A stretch of 64,000 nt of DNA from Henricia sp. BOLD:AAB3569. Its lineage: Eukaryota > Echinodermata > Asteroidea > Spinulosida > Echinasteridae. The stretch's first letter is position 1, and every line of letters begins with the position of its first letter. The DNA is taken from positions 868,001 through 932,000 of the forward strand of contig JBBELK010000010.1 in assembly GCA_037783545.1 (NCBI GenBank), written 5' to 3'. The position numbers were made by a program, and so were the translations under genes. Positions 1 through 10,270 of this stretch are shown in pieces. The notes under the pieces are model-generated. The model searched no databases. It was not told the origin of the DNA and saw nothing but the letters and a program-made list of their open reading frames with translations.

Positions 1-1
1 C

Positions 2-981
2 CGATGCAGACCCACATATGACCCCGTTACCCGACAACCTTTGGAGCGGCTTCGATTAGAGACGGCTCGCCTACTCCGCGATTCGCTCGCTCCACGCACC
101 CACACTTTGTACCAACGTGCTTGGCAGATGTTCCGTTGGTTTACTGCCCGCCATGGATTTGATCCTATGGCACGTCCCTCTTTGGAACAAGTAGTTCAAT
201 TTATTGCTTTTCTTTCCGTTCAGGGATATGCCCCAGGGACAATTGCTTCGTATGTTTCTGGTGTCTCGTCTAATTTGCTTTTGTTGGGATTTGAGGATGT
301 AACGAAACATTTCATTGTCAAACGGTTGTTGGAAGGTTCACGGCGACGTAATGGTCGAAGGGACCAGCGTCTGCCCATTACATTTAGTGTATTAATTCGC
401 ATTATTAGGGCCTTGCCCTCGGTCTGTGCAAGCGAATTTGAAGCACTGCTTTTTCGAGTTGCATTTCTTTTCGCATTTTTTGGTTTTCTTCGTGTTGGCG
501 AACTTACAGCCCCGTCCAAGACTGCACCCGCTGCTCTTTAACGTTCGGATGTAACACTTTACTTTGTCTCCACATCACGGCCGCATTCTGTTCAAATTTT
601 GATTCGTTTTTCGAAAACTGATCAGTTGGGCCGGGGTTGTATGATTGTTATACCGGCGGCTGTTCACGGCGATTTGTCTTTATGTCCTGTGCGCGCGGCC
701 GTTGAATACATGCGGTGCAGCTCGGCAGAACACACACATTTTTGGCACATTTTGATGGGGCGCCTGTTACGCGTTCGCAGTTCTCGGCCGTTCTTCGTCG
801 TGCATTGCACTTTGTTGGTCTGCACGATGACAGATTTACATCTCATTCATTCCGCATTGGTGCGGCTACGTCTGCAGCAATGTCCGGTATTTGCGATGAC
901 GATATCAAAGTCATGGGCCGTTGGCAATCGGATGTGTTCAGGCGTTACGTCATAATTCCTGCTGGAATTTTGTTTGTGTAG
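2..981 (+). pseudogene. Tyrosine recombinase of a DIRS/Ngaro-like element, broken
   Basis: The frame is open to the left window edge, so the gene is 5' partial. It encodes a SAM-like N-terminal core-binding region (ARLLRDSLAPRTHTLYQRAW), then a catalytic domain with the box I arginine in FGFLRVGELTA, a beta-hairpin lysine in RFSKTDQLGRG, the box II HSFRIGAAT and MGRWQSDVFRRYV with the presumed nucleophile Tyr. Enzymes of this fold cut and rejoin DNA and integrate circular intermediates. Breaks seen: an in-frame TAA at 539-541, after which the same frame continues with RSDV, and a frameshift near 715-745, where the frame changes to the one ending at 981. The SGNH frame and short direct repeats just downstream suggest one retroelement. 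A Crypton or a domesticated xerD-like gene is less likely. No reverse transcriptase is visible; it would lie outside the window. Confidence 0.75.
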
Positions 982-1101
982 ACTTACAGGTTTTTGGCGC
1001 AATCCGCCCACCCCTTCTTAATGGTCGGAGTGTCATGCTCCTTTGTATGTTTTGTTTTGTTTTGTTTTTCTTTTTTCTCTCTTTCTTTTTGAGCCCCAGG
1101 G

Positions 1102-1684
1102 ACACCGGCCATTTGGGTCGTTGGCGACTCGATGGTCGAGCATGCGTCAGGGGTGGCCAGTCGTTCGCCTTGGGGGACAACGCTAGCGTCGATGGCTGCC
1201 GTTCGATGGATGAGTCGCCCGGGGCTCTTTTTGACATCATTCGAGGATTTCCTCATCGAAATTGCTATAACAGAACCCACGTTTCCCGTCGCCATCATTC
1301 TTGTCGTTGGCTCCAATGACATTGGACGACTTACTAAGTTTGATATGCAGATTTTGGTGCGACGGGTTATAGTCGCCATTCGCACTGTGTTGCCTCAGTG
1401 TAAAATATTATTTTCGGAAATCCCTCCCCGGGTGACTTACCACGGCGCACGCAAACAAGGCGCCATTGAACGGCTACGCCGTTCGTTTCATCGCTACGTC
1501 CATTATTTACCTTTTTCGTGTGGCTCCTGGGGCCGTTATTTGGCACCCTGAAATTGTCTGGGATTCCCCACACCTGTTTTATGCTGACGGAATCCAGTTG
1601 CAGGATTCTGCCGTCGAAATTATGTTAGCAAATTTTTGTACGGGCATTATGGAATTTCTTGACTGCTCAACTTGTTTGTACTAG
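1102..1684 (+). pseudogene. SGNH/GDSL-hydrolase-like ORF of the same element, broken
   Basis: The conserved blocks of SGNH esterases are readable in order: block I with the nucleophile Ser in WVVGDSMVEHA (near 1111-1143), the GxND block in LVVGSNDIG (near 1300-1325), a following PQCKILFSEIPPR strand, and block V in FYADGIQLQDSA (near 1575-1610). In block V the catalytic His expected in DGxHL is Gln, so activity is unlikely. The first frame stops at 1551; homology continues in another frame from about 1505 to 1684, so there is a frameshift at a T-rich run near 1505-1515. SGNH domains occur in Ngaro-type tyrosine-recombinase retrotransposons, which fits the adjacent recombinase. A T-rich stretch (1045-1090) separates the two genes. 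Confidence 0.65.
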
Positions 1685-1963
1685 TACACTAAACACATGC
1701 GGTTTATTTGGCGGCGGCCGAATGATGTCATTCGTCCTTTTGGCGGGAATTGCATTCTAGACCCCCAAATTAACCTCATTTTTGGTGCATCTCTTAAGGG
1801 AATTCTGACCTTCGCTTTTTATCTTGATTTAATTGACGCCTGATTCCGTGTGTAGTTTTATCACTTAGTATATTTTGCTGTTGTTGTTTACGATTGCGTA
1901 AATAATGGAAATTATACACGACTTTGTTTATGATCTATTGATTGTATTGTTGGTTTTGCTTAA

Positions 1964-2141
1964 TTGTTGCAGAGTTTCGCGTGCCCGCTGCGCCCGGAAA
2001 CTAATCAGAATATTGTTGCAAAGTTTCGCGTGCCCGCTGCGCCCGGAAACTAATAGCTGATAAATAATGTTGCATGCTTAATTATTTTGCTTAATTGTTG
2101 CAAAGTTTCGCGGGTCCGCTGCGGCCGGAAACTAATAGCTG
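1964..2141 (+). repeat. Three short direct repeats after the YR/SGNH genes
   Basis: Three copies of a ~42-bp unit containing TTGTTGCAAAGTTTCGCG and CCGCTGCGCCCGGAAACTAA start near 1964, 2012 and 2094. Copies one and two are nearly identical; the third has GGTCCGCTGCGGCC changes. DIRS/Ngaro retrotransposons lack ordinary LTRs and carry split or internal direct repeats downstream of the recombinase, so these may be the terminal repeats of this element. No matching copy is visible upstream because the element runs off the window. Confidence 0.6.
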
Positions 2142-2384
2142 TCAAAGGAATCATATTTGCTTGTTATTGCGGTGAATTAAAGCTGCTCAAACCGGATTGA
2201 CATAACACTTTAATTGATTGTTCTCAGGGCTGTTTCTTTTTGCCTCCCAAAAACTTTGTCCTTGAAGGATAAACCATGGAAAAACATGCTATAATTCGCC
2301 TAAATAATTAGTTGACGAACGGCGCCCCATACACTGCACTACAGCATTTTCATTTTATAATGTACATGCTGAACAATAAACCTT

Positions 2385-2800
2385 ATCGACATTCTCAATG
2401 CATTATGGGATTGGATGACAAAATTGCCCGGCCAAATGTGCATAAACCTATGAGGCGGACGCCAACTCGGCAACTTTTTTACTCATTTTCACGAAAACCA
2501 AAAAGAGTTCAAGAATCAACCTCCCACCACTTTATCTTTGACACATATCAAACATTCTGACAAACATGTCCCGAAACAGATATGTTGCAAATGCGAGAAA
2601 TCATCGGGGATCCCTTAATTGTAGCGGGGGAGTCCGAGTACCGCGCTCGCAGCTCGGTATGCGTTATGCAACACGCGCCGTATCGACACGGCGCTGGTTG
2701 GATTGAGTGTGCTGCACTGTAGCCTTTAGTCAAGGCTGCCTTGGCGAGTATATTTGCGCGCAGTCAGTTTTCCAACGCTTGAGGAAAGACTAGCACGCAC
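2385..2800 (+). repeat. Left arm of a ~3.7-kb inverted-repeat unit
   Basis: This arm is the imperfect reverse complement of 5521-6136. Matching landmarks are CTCAATGCATTATGGGATTG (near 2394), CATTTTCACGAAAACC (near 2485) and GGTTGGATTGAGTGTGCTGC (near 2696). The arms enclose a satellite block, giving a fold-back structure. No transposase frame is recognisable between them. Confidence 0.75.
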
Positions 2801-3507
2801 GGACTGTCCGCCCAGACAGCCTTTACCATCTCGTTTTCTAGAGCTTATGTTTTTCTTTACTTCTGTCTACCGTTTTGGTAGAGGGGTTACGTGCATAATG
2901 CATGAGGTCGGGATTCCCCATGGACCAATGAGAAGGTGAACTGGTAAACTGCATGACGTCATACGCATAGAAAATTAGGCATGCCAGTTGTACGACATCG
3001 ACAATCTCCGAAGAAAAAAAAGCTAAATATTTCGGGTCGCAACATATTCAGGCCAAGAAAATGCTCTAGATGATCGCGATTTATTCGTGAACAGGGTAAT
3101 ATTAATTTCACCGAGGCCTACTCCCGAACCGGCCGGCCGCACTGTACCGGTACATGCCGCCGGCCGTCTGCCGCTAGGGCGCGCCTAGCCAGCCATGTCG
3201 CACGGTAAACGACTGTTGTTTTGGACGTGGTGAATTTATACACAGGCAAAGGCTATGTCAAAGGGAAAAAAATCCATAAAACACATTCGCCAACAAAATC
3301 TTACCATGGAGGAAGGAAGTCTTCCTTCCTCCATGATCTTGACTGCTAAAGAAATTTTCTTACTGCTAAAATTGCTTCCTTGTCACCAAATTTAAAATTT
3401 CTGGGGCATTTATCATGTCATATTTAGAAGACTTTATTATTAGTGATATTTATATACTCTGAATAAACTTACGAAACTCTACAACTAGACATGATTGCAC
3501 TTCAATA
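2801..3507. other. Unassigned spacer inside the inverted-repeat unit
   Basis: I see no supported gene. There is a GC-rich patch at 3125-3190 and a short self-complementary GGAGGAAGGAAGTCTTCCTTCC-type word near 3307-3335. Confidence 0.5.
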
Positions 3508-4765
3508 AAGCTTAGAAAATCGTAATGCTAAGCGTTTATTGTTGCTATTTGGATTTGTTTTATAAATACATACGATCGAATGTCTGCGATTCTTTACGAT
3601 TCCCTCACGATGACAGTACAAATCTACGACATCTGCGACTTGTTCAGACACACACGAATGTCTGTGATCATGATCATGCATTGTGTGATTCCCTACGATT
3701 CCTTACGATAACACTATATTAATATACGATGTCTGCGATCATGATCACACTTTGTGCGTTTCATTACGATACCTTACTATTTCTTACGATGACACAGTAC
3801 AAATCTACTGTGACGACATCTGCGGGCCGTTGTTACAAATCTTAGAAAATTGTAACGCCTAGTGCTTATTGAATTGTTACGATATGCATTTTCAGTATAC
3901 CATTGTCTGCGATTCGTTACGATTTCTTACGATGACGGTACTTTCTACGACATCTGTCAATTGTTCAGACATGAATATCTGTGATGCATTAGCATGCATT
4001 GTGCGATTCCTTACGATTTGTTACGATTCCTTACGATAACAGTACAAATCTACGACATCTGCGACTTGTTCAGACACATGTCTTCGATCATAATCACACA
4101 TTGTGCGATTCATTACGATACCTTACTATATTTCTTACGATGACACGGTACAAATCTACTGTGACGACATATCTGCGGGTTGTTACAAATCTTAGAAAAT
4201 TGTAACGCTTATAGTGCTTATTGTATTGTTACGATATGCATTTTCAGTATACCTATGTCTGCGTTTCTTTAAGATTTATTACGATGATAGTACAAATCTA
4301 CGACATCTGCGACTTGTTCAGACACATACGACTGTCTGTGATCATGATCACGCATTGTGCGATTTCTTACGATAACAGTAGAAATCTCTGCGACTTGTTC
4401 AGACACATACAAATGTCTGCGATCATGATCACAATCACACATTGTGCGATTCATTACGACACCTTACTATTTCTTACGATGACACAGTACAAATCTACTG
4501 TGACGACATCTGCGGGTTGTTCAGATCGATAGTCACTTTGTTACAAATCTTACAAAATTGTAACGCTTACGTGCTTATTGTATTGTTATGATATGCATTT
4601 TCAGTATACGAATGTCTGCGATTCATTACGATTCCTTACGATGACATTATGAATCTACGACATCTGCGACTTGTTCCGAAACATACGAATGTCTGCGATC
4701 ATGATTATGCGATTCATTACAATTTGTTATAATTTAGTTACGATTCTTCTCGGTGAAAAATCGGG
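3508..4765. repeat. Higher-order satellite, ~350-bp period
   Basis: Four large units begin at about 3508, 3839, 4190 and 4548, each marked by CTTAGAAAATTGTAACGC-like text followed by TGCTTATTG; the last three also share ATATGCATTTTCAGTATAC. Inside each unit shorter words recur, such as CGATTCCTTACGATGACA, TCTACGACATCTGCGACTTG, TTGTTCAGACACA and GTCTGCGATCATGATCA, so the array has sub-repeats within a larger period. Short open frames here are repeat artefacts. Confidence 0.85.
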
Positions 4766-5520
4766 AACAACATCTGCAACAAGCCATTACCACTCATGAT
4801 ACTCCGTGTCAACCTTCAAAAAGCTGTGTTAGTGTGTTTACTAATAATCTCAGCAAAATTGCAGTGATTTTGTGCTTATATACATCTTGAAATTTTTGCT
4901 TCTAAATTGAAATACAGGATATGTAGTCGACAGGCCCAAACCGATTATCCTTGCAACTTGAGAAAAACCTAGGAGAAAACTCAGATTTTGTTTAAATTGT
5001 CATATTGGCTGTAGCTTTTGTACACGAGGTGCAAGGACGACTTGACCTGGGGACGACTTCGACCTAGGTGTTAATTGAAGGGGGCAAGTTGACTCGGGGA
5101 CGAGTTGACTCGTCCCCGAGTTGACTCGGGGACGAGTTGTCCCGTTTCGCGTACATGTACGTACCATGGAGGTAGGTACTCGTAACGTGTTTTTTTTTGC
5201 CACACGAAAAGCATTGTTAGCGAGTTTATAACTTGAAAAATGGTTAATCAATAAATTTATGTGGAGTTACTCTATAGAACTTTGACTAATAATGTTTCTT
5301 GTATTTTGTTTTCTAGCTGGTACAAATAATAACTTTCGCTTTTTTCGCGAATGCTACCTATATTTATATGGACGATTCCAGAAGCTCGCCGCCGCCGCTG
5401 GTTGGTTACAATTTATGAATAATTCATCACCTCCGTTGCTGTTGAATTATTCAGCACAGAGGTCACAAAACGAGATGATAAAGGCGTACGGGGCGAACAG
5501 TCTGCAGTATGAATGTTAGT
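4766..5520. other. Unassigned spacer with a short palindrome
   Basis: No supported gene. At about 5089-5146 the words GACTCGGGGACGAGTTG and its complement alternate three times and form a compact palindrome. The 75-codon frame at 5292-5519 has no recognisable motif. Confidence 0.5.
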
Positions 5521-6136
5521 CTTTCCTCAAGCGCTAGCAAAACAGTGCACAAAACAAACCTCGCCACGGACGCCTTGACTAAAGGCTAGCTGCACTGCTA
5601 GTCCGTGTACACAAACTCCCCCGCCAATATAATTTTTTTTAAATCGTTATTAAAAAATGCATATCGTCAGAAATTATGCTTTATTTTTAGTATCTACCGG
5701 TATTTAAAAGGTTTGATTTGCACAATGTTTTGAGGAAGTTTTTCAAGATGCGCTATTTCAGAAATGGCAGGAATGTGTTGTCAAACTGAACAGTTTTACC
5801 AGGGGAGTCCGTGTACACGGACTTGCAGTGCAGCACACTCAATCCAACCAGCGCCGTTTCGATACGGCGCGTGTTGCATAGCTCTACCGCTACGAAGGGA
5901 ATCCCCGATGATCTCTCGCATTTGCAACATTTCTGTTTCGGGACATGTTTGTCAGAATGTTTGATACATGTATGTGTCAAACTATAAAGTGGTGGGAGGT
6001 TGATTCTTGAACTCTTTTTGGTTTTCGTGAAAATGAGTAAAAAAGTTAACGAGTTGGCGTCCGCTTCATAGGTTTATACACATTTGGCTGGGCAAATTTG
6101 TCATCCAATCCCATAATGCATTGAGAACACGATATT
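5521..6136 (-). repeat. Right arm of the ~3.7-kb inverted-repeat unit
   Basis: Reverse complement of 2385-2800. The outer part (5800-6136) aligns well with the left arm. The inner part (5521-5600, GCCTTGACTAAAGGCTAGC) aligns after a gap of roughly 200 bp, so one arm carries an insertion or the other a deletion. Confidence 0.75.
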
Positions 6137-6224
6137 AAAGGTCAATCATCAATGTACATCATTCAGACCTAGCAAAAACCTCAGTAACCTCACACTACTA
6201 CATCAAGCACACGTACATTATACA

Positions 6225-7107
6225 TTAAAGGTACACACCTGCCTACTGTTTACATGATTTAGTGATGTAGCAGCATTGACAATACCTTTTTGATGGTCGT
6301 TGCGAAAAAATATCATCAAAATATCCCGTAATTTACTAAAGCAGAGCAAAATTAACAAAAACGGTCAAAAGACGGGTTATACGCTTTACCAGCCGTTGCA
6401 ACTACGCGAGAGCCTCACGACTTTGTCACAAACGATTCGCTCTTCTCCTGCTCAGGATATCTCCAATTTTCTGCTCACGATTTCACTGGACAGCCCGGAC
6501 GACCGAATAGGAATTTCCGTTTTATTTTGAGGCGTTGGCATCATGTTTTTTCTTCACGAACGTACGTAGTACGTGCACCGTAGCAACACGCCCGTGTATG
6601 TGCACCGGTAGCAACACGCCCGTGTTTGTGTGTGCACTCAGGCAATTTGCCGTATACTGCGCGGGGCAAATTTCTACACTCCACGGTAGCCTGCCGTAGC
6701 ACGCGCTCGCTTCCGTTCTCCGGACTCTCGAAACAAACAATTATGTTCGAATTTTCATACTTATGTTTAACTTTGTTTCATACCTGTATAAATAGTCTCT
6801 CTTTTGTCAATTACTTATAAATATTGGGGGGAAATCAGAGTTGAATTTGGTGCAGTTCTGCAGTAACAAACTTTTATACGGCTGGAAATACAACTAACTC
6901 ACAAGACCACGTGACTTTTCAGAACCAGAAATTGGTTCCGAAAAGTCACGTGACCTTGGATTTTTCAAAAGTGCTCAAAAACGGCTAAATTCGACGGCGT
7001 CTTTTCAGGATATATCTAATTTACTCTCGAATGCGCTTCAGAATAATGTATGGGTCTATTTCGAGCCCAAAATAGCCCAACACAGGATCGGAGGTGTGTT
7101 CCTTTAA
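6225..7107 (+). mobile_element. TTAA-flanked non-autonomous DNA element, copy 1
   Basis: The element is bounded by TTAA at both ends (6225-6228 and 7104-7107) and has short terminal inverted repeats, TTAAAGGTACACACCT at the left and AGGTGTGTTCCTTTAA at the right. It carries an internal hairpin around CACGTGACTTTTC / GAAAAGTCACGTG (near 6906-6953) and a short doubled word, AGCAACACGCCCGTGT (near 6570-6625). No transposase is encoded. A second copy in opposite orientation (9134-18248) is split by a gypsy element. TTAA target duplication is typical of piggyBac and Kolobok; the terminal AGGTACA does not look like a piggyBac CCCT end. Confidence 0.8.
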
Positions 7108-8261
7108 TGTACACCATGTACATACATGTCATGCATGTAGGCCTACACGGCCGGTAGGGCTAGGTAGGCTACATCATAATCATGTATCGATACATGCACA
7201 AATAAGGCATAGGCCTAGCCATAGTTCGCCATACAAAACTCGACTTAGACTGGTTCCTATCCACATATTCCACACAGGAGAATATAAGGACAGGTAAAGT
7301 GCGCTTCATCTTGATCTGTAATTGGTCGTCTTTGCGCGTGCGCATTGTGTTTTTTATATTTAAAAATTGGCCAAGCCCTTTGCTTTAGGCAATGTACTTT
7401 ATTTACATAATTGGATATGTTCGACACGCACGACCAAGTTACAAATGTCACTGCAAAAACTGCGCACTTACTAAAAAAATAAAAATAATAATAACCACGT
7501 GACGGGCAGAATTCTGCCCCCCCATGGCTGCCCTTTACCGATCCCTATATTTTCGCAATAAGCGAACCAATCTATAGGGATCGGGAACCAATCTAAACTC
7601 GACCACGTCGATCGGCGGTGCATATGTCAGTAACTGTGTACGTACATGTGCAGACATGAAAAACTGACTGAACACAATGACTGGTTGGCAATAAACAATA
7701 AAAATGGCAATAAAAACCCACTTGAAGATATAACACTCACTTTTTACAAATTCTCTTGCTCGAATTTTAAAGTCTGGACGATCGTAGAAAAGTGCAAACA
7801 CACGGGATCAGGATGTGATACGTGCGTACGTTGATAGTTGGCATTCGATGTGACCTGTGTCACGTTGGCGGTTAATTTAGTCTGGCTCCCCGGCCGGAAA
7901 ACTTAATATTTTAGATTGGACTAGCGTGGCACCAGACTCGGTTTAAGCGGGAATTTTCAGGTACATAAATCAAAGAAACGACAGATTGATTTCGCAATTC
8001 TCTAAAAATTATGCATAAATTGAGTATTTGTTTATACACATTTGAGACAAATATCTATACATTTTACATGTTTTCACCGTCGTCTTCTTTCTCACGTCAT
8101 TGATCAAATCAGGCCGCAAAGCTGTAGTCCGTGCTGTGTGTAAACCATTTTATCGTTTAGCTGATAAAATATATTATAGGTGTCATTGAAAAAGAAATTC
8201 AAGCACAAAAATTGCTTTAAAGTATCTGACAAAATAATTTAAGAAACAAATCCTGTTTTTA
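7108..8261. other. Unassigned intergenic sequence
   Basis: I see no convincing gene or element end. A short self-complementary patch sits around 7544-7580 (CGATCCCTATA / TATAGGGATCG). Confidence 0.4.
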
Positions 8262-8603
8262 GAAAATTTCTAATTTATTTTCTAGTTTCCCATGCAGCCA
8301 GTAATTATAAAGAAATATTTTCTTATGCCCTAGGTGTCGTAAAAAAAATCTTGAAACGAATAATTTAAGAAAAATCTAAGAAAAAATCAAGAAATATTTT
8401 CTTATAAGAAAATATTTGTTTAGTTTTCCATGCAGCCAGTATATATCAAGAAAAAAAATCTTATGCCCTAGAAACATTTTCTTAGTTTCTAAAAAAAATC
8501 TTGAAACGAATATTTTAAGAAAAATCCAAGAAAATATCAAGAAATATTTTCTTATTATAAAATATTTTTCTAGTTTTCCACGCTCCCCCTGGATCCGCCC
8601 CTG
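8262..8603 (-). mobile_element. AT-rich repeat element with a hAT-like terminus
   Basis: Two tandem units of ~150 bp share TAGTTTTCCATGCAGCCAGT and a series of AAGAAATATTTTCTTA words. The right end on the plus strand is CTGGATCCGCCCCTG (8589-8603), reading inward on the minus strand as CAGGGGCGGATCCAGG, which closely matches the termini of the element at 44490-44729. No matching opposite terminus is found near 8262, so this copy is truncated or one-ended. Confidence 0.5.
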
Positions 8604-8800
8604 GTAAGAGCATTGGAACACTGACGGCCCACTGATTCAACATGAAACTGGGATGGATCTCCTTGGTGGAAGTTTTCACATATTATTTGATTGAAGTGTG
8701 GTAACACTAGATGGTCAGATGAGATGTTTGTTGCATTTCTAGCCGTTTGTTCACAAATTGAACTACATTTCGCTTGAGATCTTGCATTTCGTCGAGGCAT
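8604..8800 (-). pseudogene. Possible exon with a C76/OTU-like protease motif, truncated
   Basis: From the ATG at 8800 the minus strand is open to the edge of the neighbouring repeat. Near its end it reads ENFHQGDPSQFHVESVGRQC followed by SNALT. The HQGD...F...S.GRQC..NAL pattern resembles the region around the catalytic Cys of cysteine proteases found in some large invertebrate transposons. Similarity stops at 8603, where the CAGGGGCGG repeat terminus begins, as if the repeat inserted in the gene. No other exon is seen. The family link is from memory of the motif and is uncertain. Confidence 0.3.
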
Positions 8801-8984
8801 TTTATTGATATTGAAGTTGTGGTTTTAATGTGTGAAAGAGAGATGAATGTTTTGAAATAATAAACTTGTTTTTTATGTTTATGCTTTTTATTTTTTAGCT
8901 TTGCAAAATATATTTGTTACAGCTATGTGTAGTTATATTGTTTTAACCTCTGTATTTTTATTGCTGTAGGTGCACAACTGTCTT

Positions 8985-9133
8985 GTTTGATGCAGGTTTG
9001 TACGTGTATCTTTAGGCTTTTTGGTCACGTTTTCAGCGTTATTTTAAGGCTTTTTGATGCAGGTTTGTACATGTATCTTTGGGCTTTTTTGCTGCAGGGT
9101 TTCACCTGTATATTAAGGCTTTTTGATACAGGT
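8985..9133 (+). repeat. Minisatellite, left fragment (34-bp unit)
   Basis: About four degenerate units with TTTTTGATGCAGGTTTGTAC and related text. The same family continues at 18249-18780, immediately beyond the TTAA element, so this is the left half of an array split by that insertion. Confidence 0.75.
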
Positions 9134-9517
9134 TTAAAGGAACACACCTTCTTTGTTGGGCTATTTTGGGCTCAAAATAGACCCATACATTATTCTGAAA
9201 CGCATTCGAGAGTAAATTAGATATATCCTGAAAAGACGCCGTCAAATTTGGCCGTTTTTTAGCACTTTTGAAAAATCCAAGGTCACGTGACTTTTCGGAA
9301 CCAAATTCTGGTTCCGAAAAGTCACATGGTCTTGTGAGTTAGTTGTATTTCCAGCCGTATAAAAGTTTGTTACTGCAGAACTGCACCAAATTCAACTCTG
9401 ATTTCCCCCCAATATTTATAAGTAATTGACAAAAGAGAGACTATTTATACAGGTATGAAACAAAGTTAAACATAAGTATGAAAATTCGAACATAATTGTT
9501 TGTTTCGAGAGTCCGGA

Positions 9518-9897
9518 AATAACACAGTTTGCTTCAGTATGTTTCCCTTACCCAGGCAATGAACTCCGACGACACTCGGTAACTCGTGCCTGTCCACGTA
9601 GCACAGTACTTCCCCGGTTGACTACAAACGGGTCTGCTTCAGCTCTGCTATGGGCACACCGCTCACAACCTCCTGCCCCGGGCAGAGGTTGTCTAGTTCA
9701 AGAGAATAACCCTCTCAATTGAACCACGCGATTAGACTGACGCCGGATGCTCGCTCCTCGACATCAGGATCGCAAGTGTTCAGACCGTGTAGTTCGTACA
9801 GCGCTCACGCGAGGGCGCACTCCGCCCTCTCCATAATCATAACATAATTTGGGTTTGCCACCCAGGCCTTTTGACTGACGGCTAATTCCGTCACACA
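9518..9897 (-). repeat. 3' LTR of gypsy element 1 (element orientation)
   Basis: Identical in length (380 bp) to 17524-17903. In element orientation it begins TGTGTGACGG and ends GTGTTATT. It contains a GC-rich hairpin, ACCTCCTGCCCCGGGCAGAGGT, near 9669-9690. Differences from the other LTR lie at CCCTCTC, GCGATT, CTGACG, GTTCGTAC and CACCCAGG. Confidence 0.92.
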
Positions 9898-10270
9898 GGC
9901 ACAAGCTAAGCTGGAAACGTCCCCGTTTATAAGCTTAATCAATATAACAATAACACAAAAAATACTTTCTTAATATAATGATTGAACATACTAATCATAA
10001 ACCTCTGAGGCTTCATTGCCCCTCTTTTTGTTTAAAAACCTCGGGTAAACCTCTGCAATTACTTCAGGTTTACTAATGTTTCCTTTTATGTGTTTTAAAC
10101 CTCAAAACCAGTGCTTCGCAACAATAACAAAAATTTGGCAAAAAGTACACTTTCATATCGGGTTAATACAAAACTTGTTTTTCTCTCTTTCGTGACGATA
10201 AATATCCAAGATGAACTCAATTATAATATATACACTGATTTTAACGCGATGTTTCCCACTCTAACGAGCT
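9898..10270 (-). other. 3' untranslated region of gypsy element 1
   Basis: Non-coding stretch between ORF3 and the 3' LTR. It holds at least five copies of AACCTC or its complement GAGGTT-like extensions, several as AAACCTC (near 9999, 10037, 10049, 10098), a word also dense in the leader at 16550-17523. Confidence 0.7.

Noticed and set aside
4221..4532. 103-codon frame in the 350-bp satellite
   Set aside because: Translation of repeat units with frame-shifting length differences between copies.
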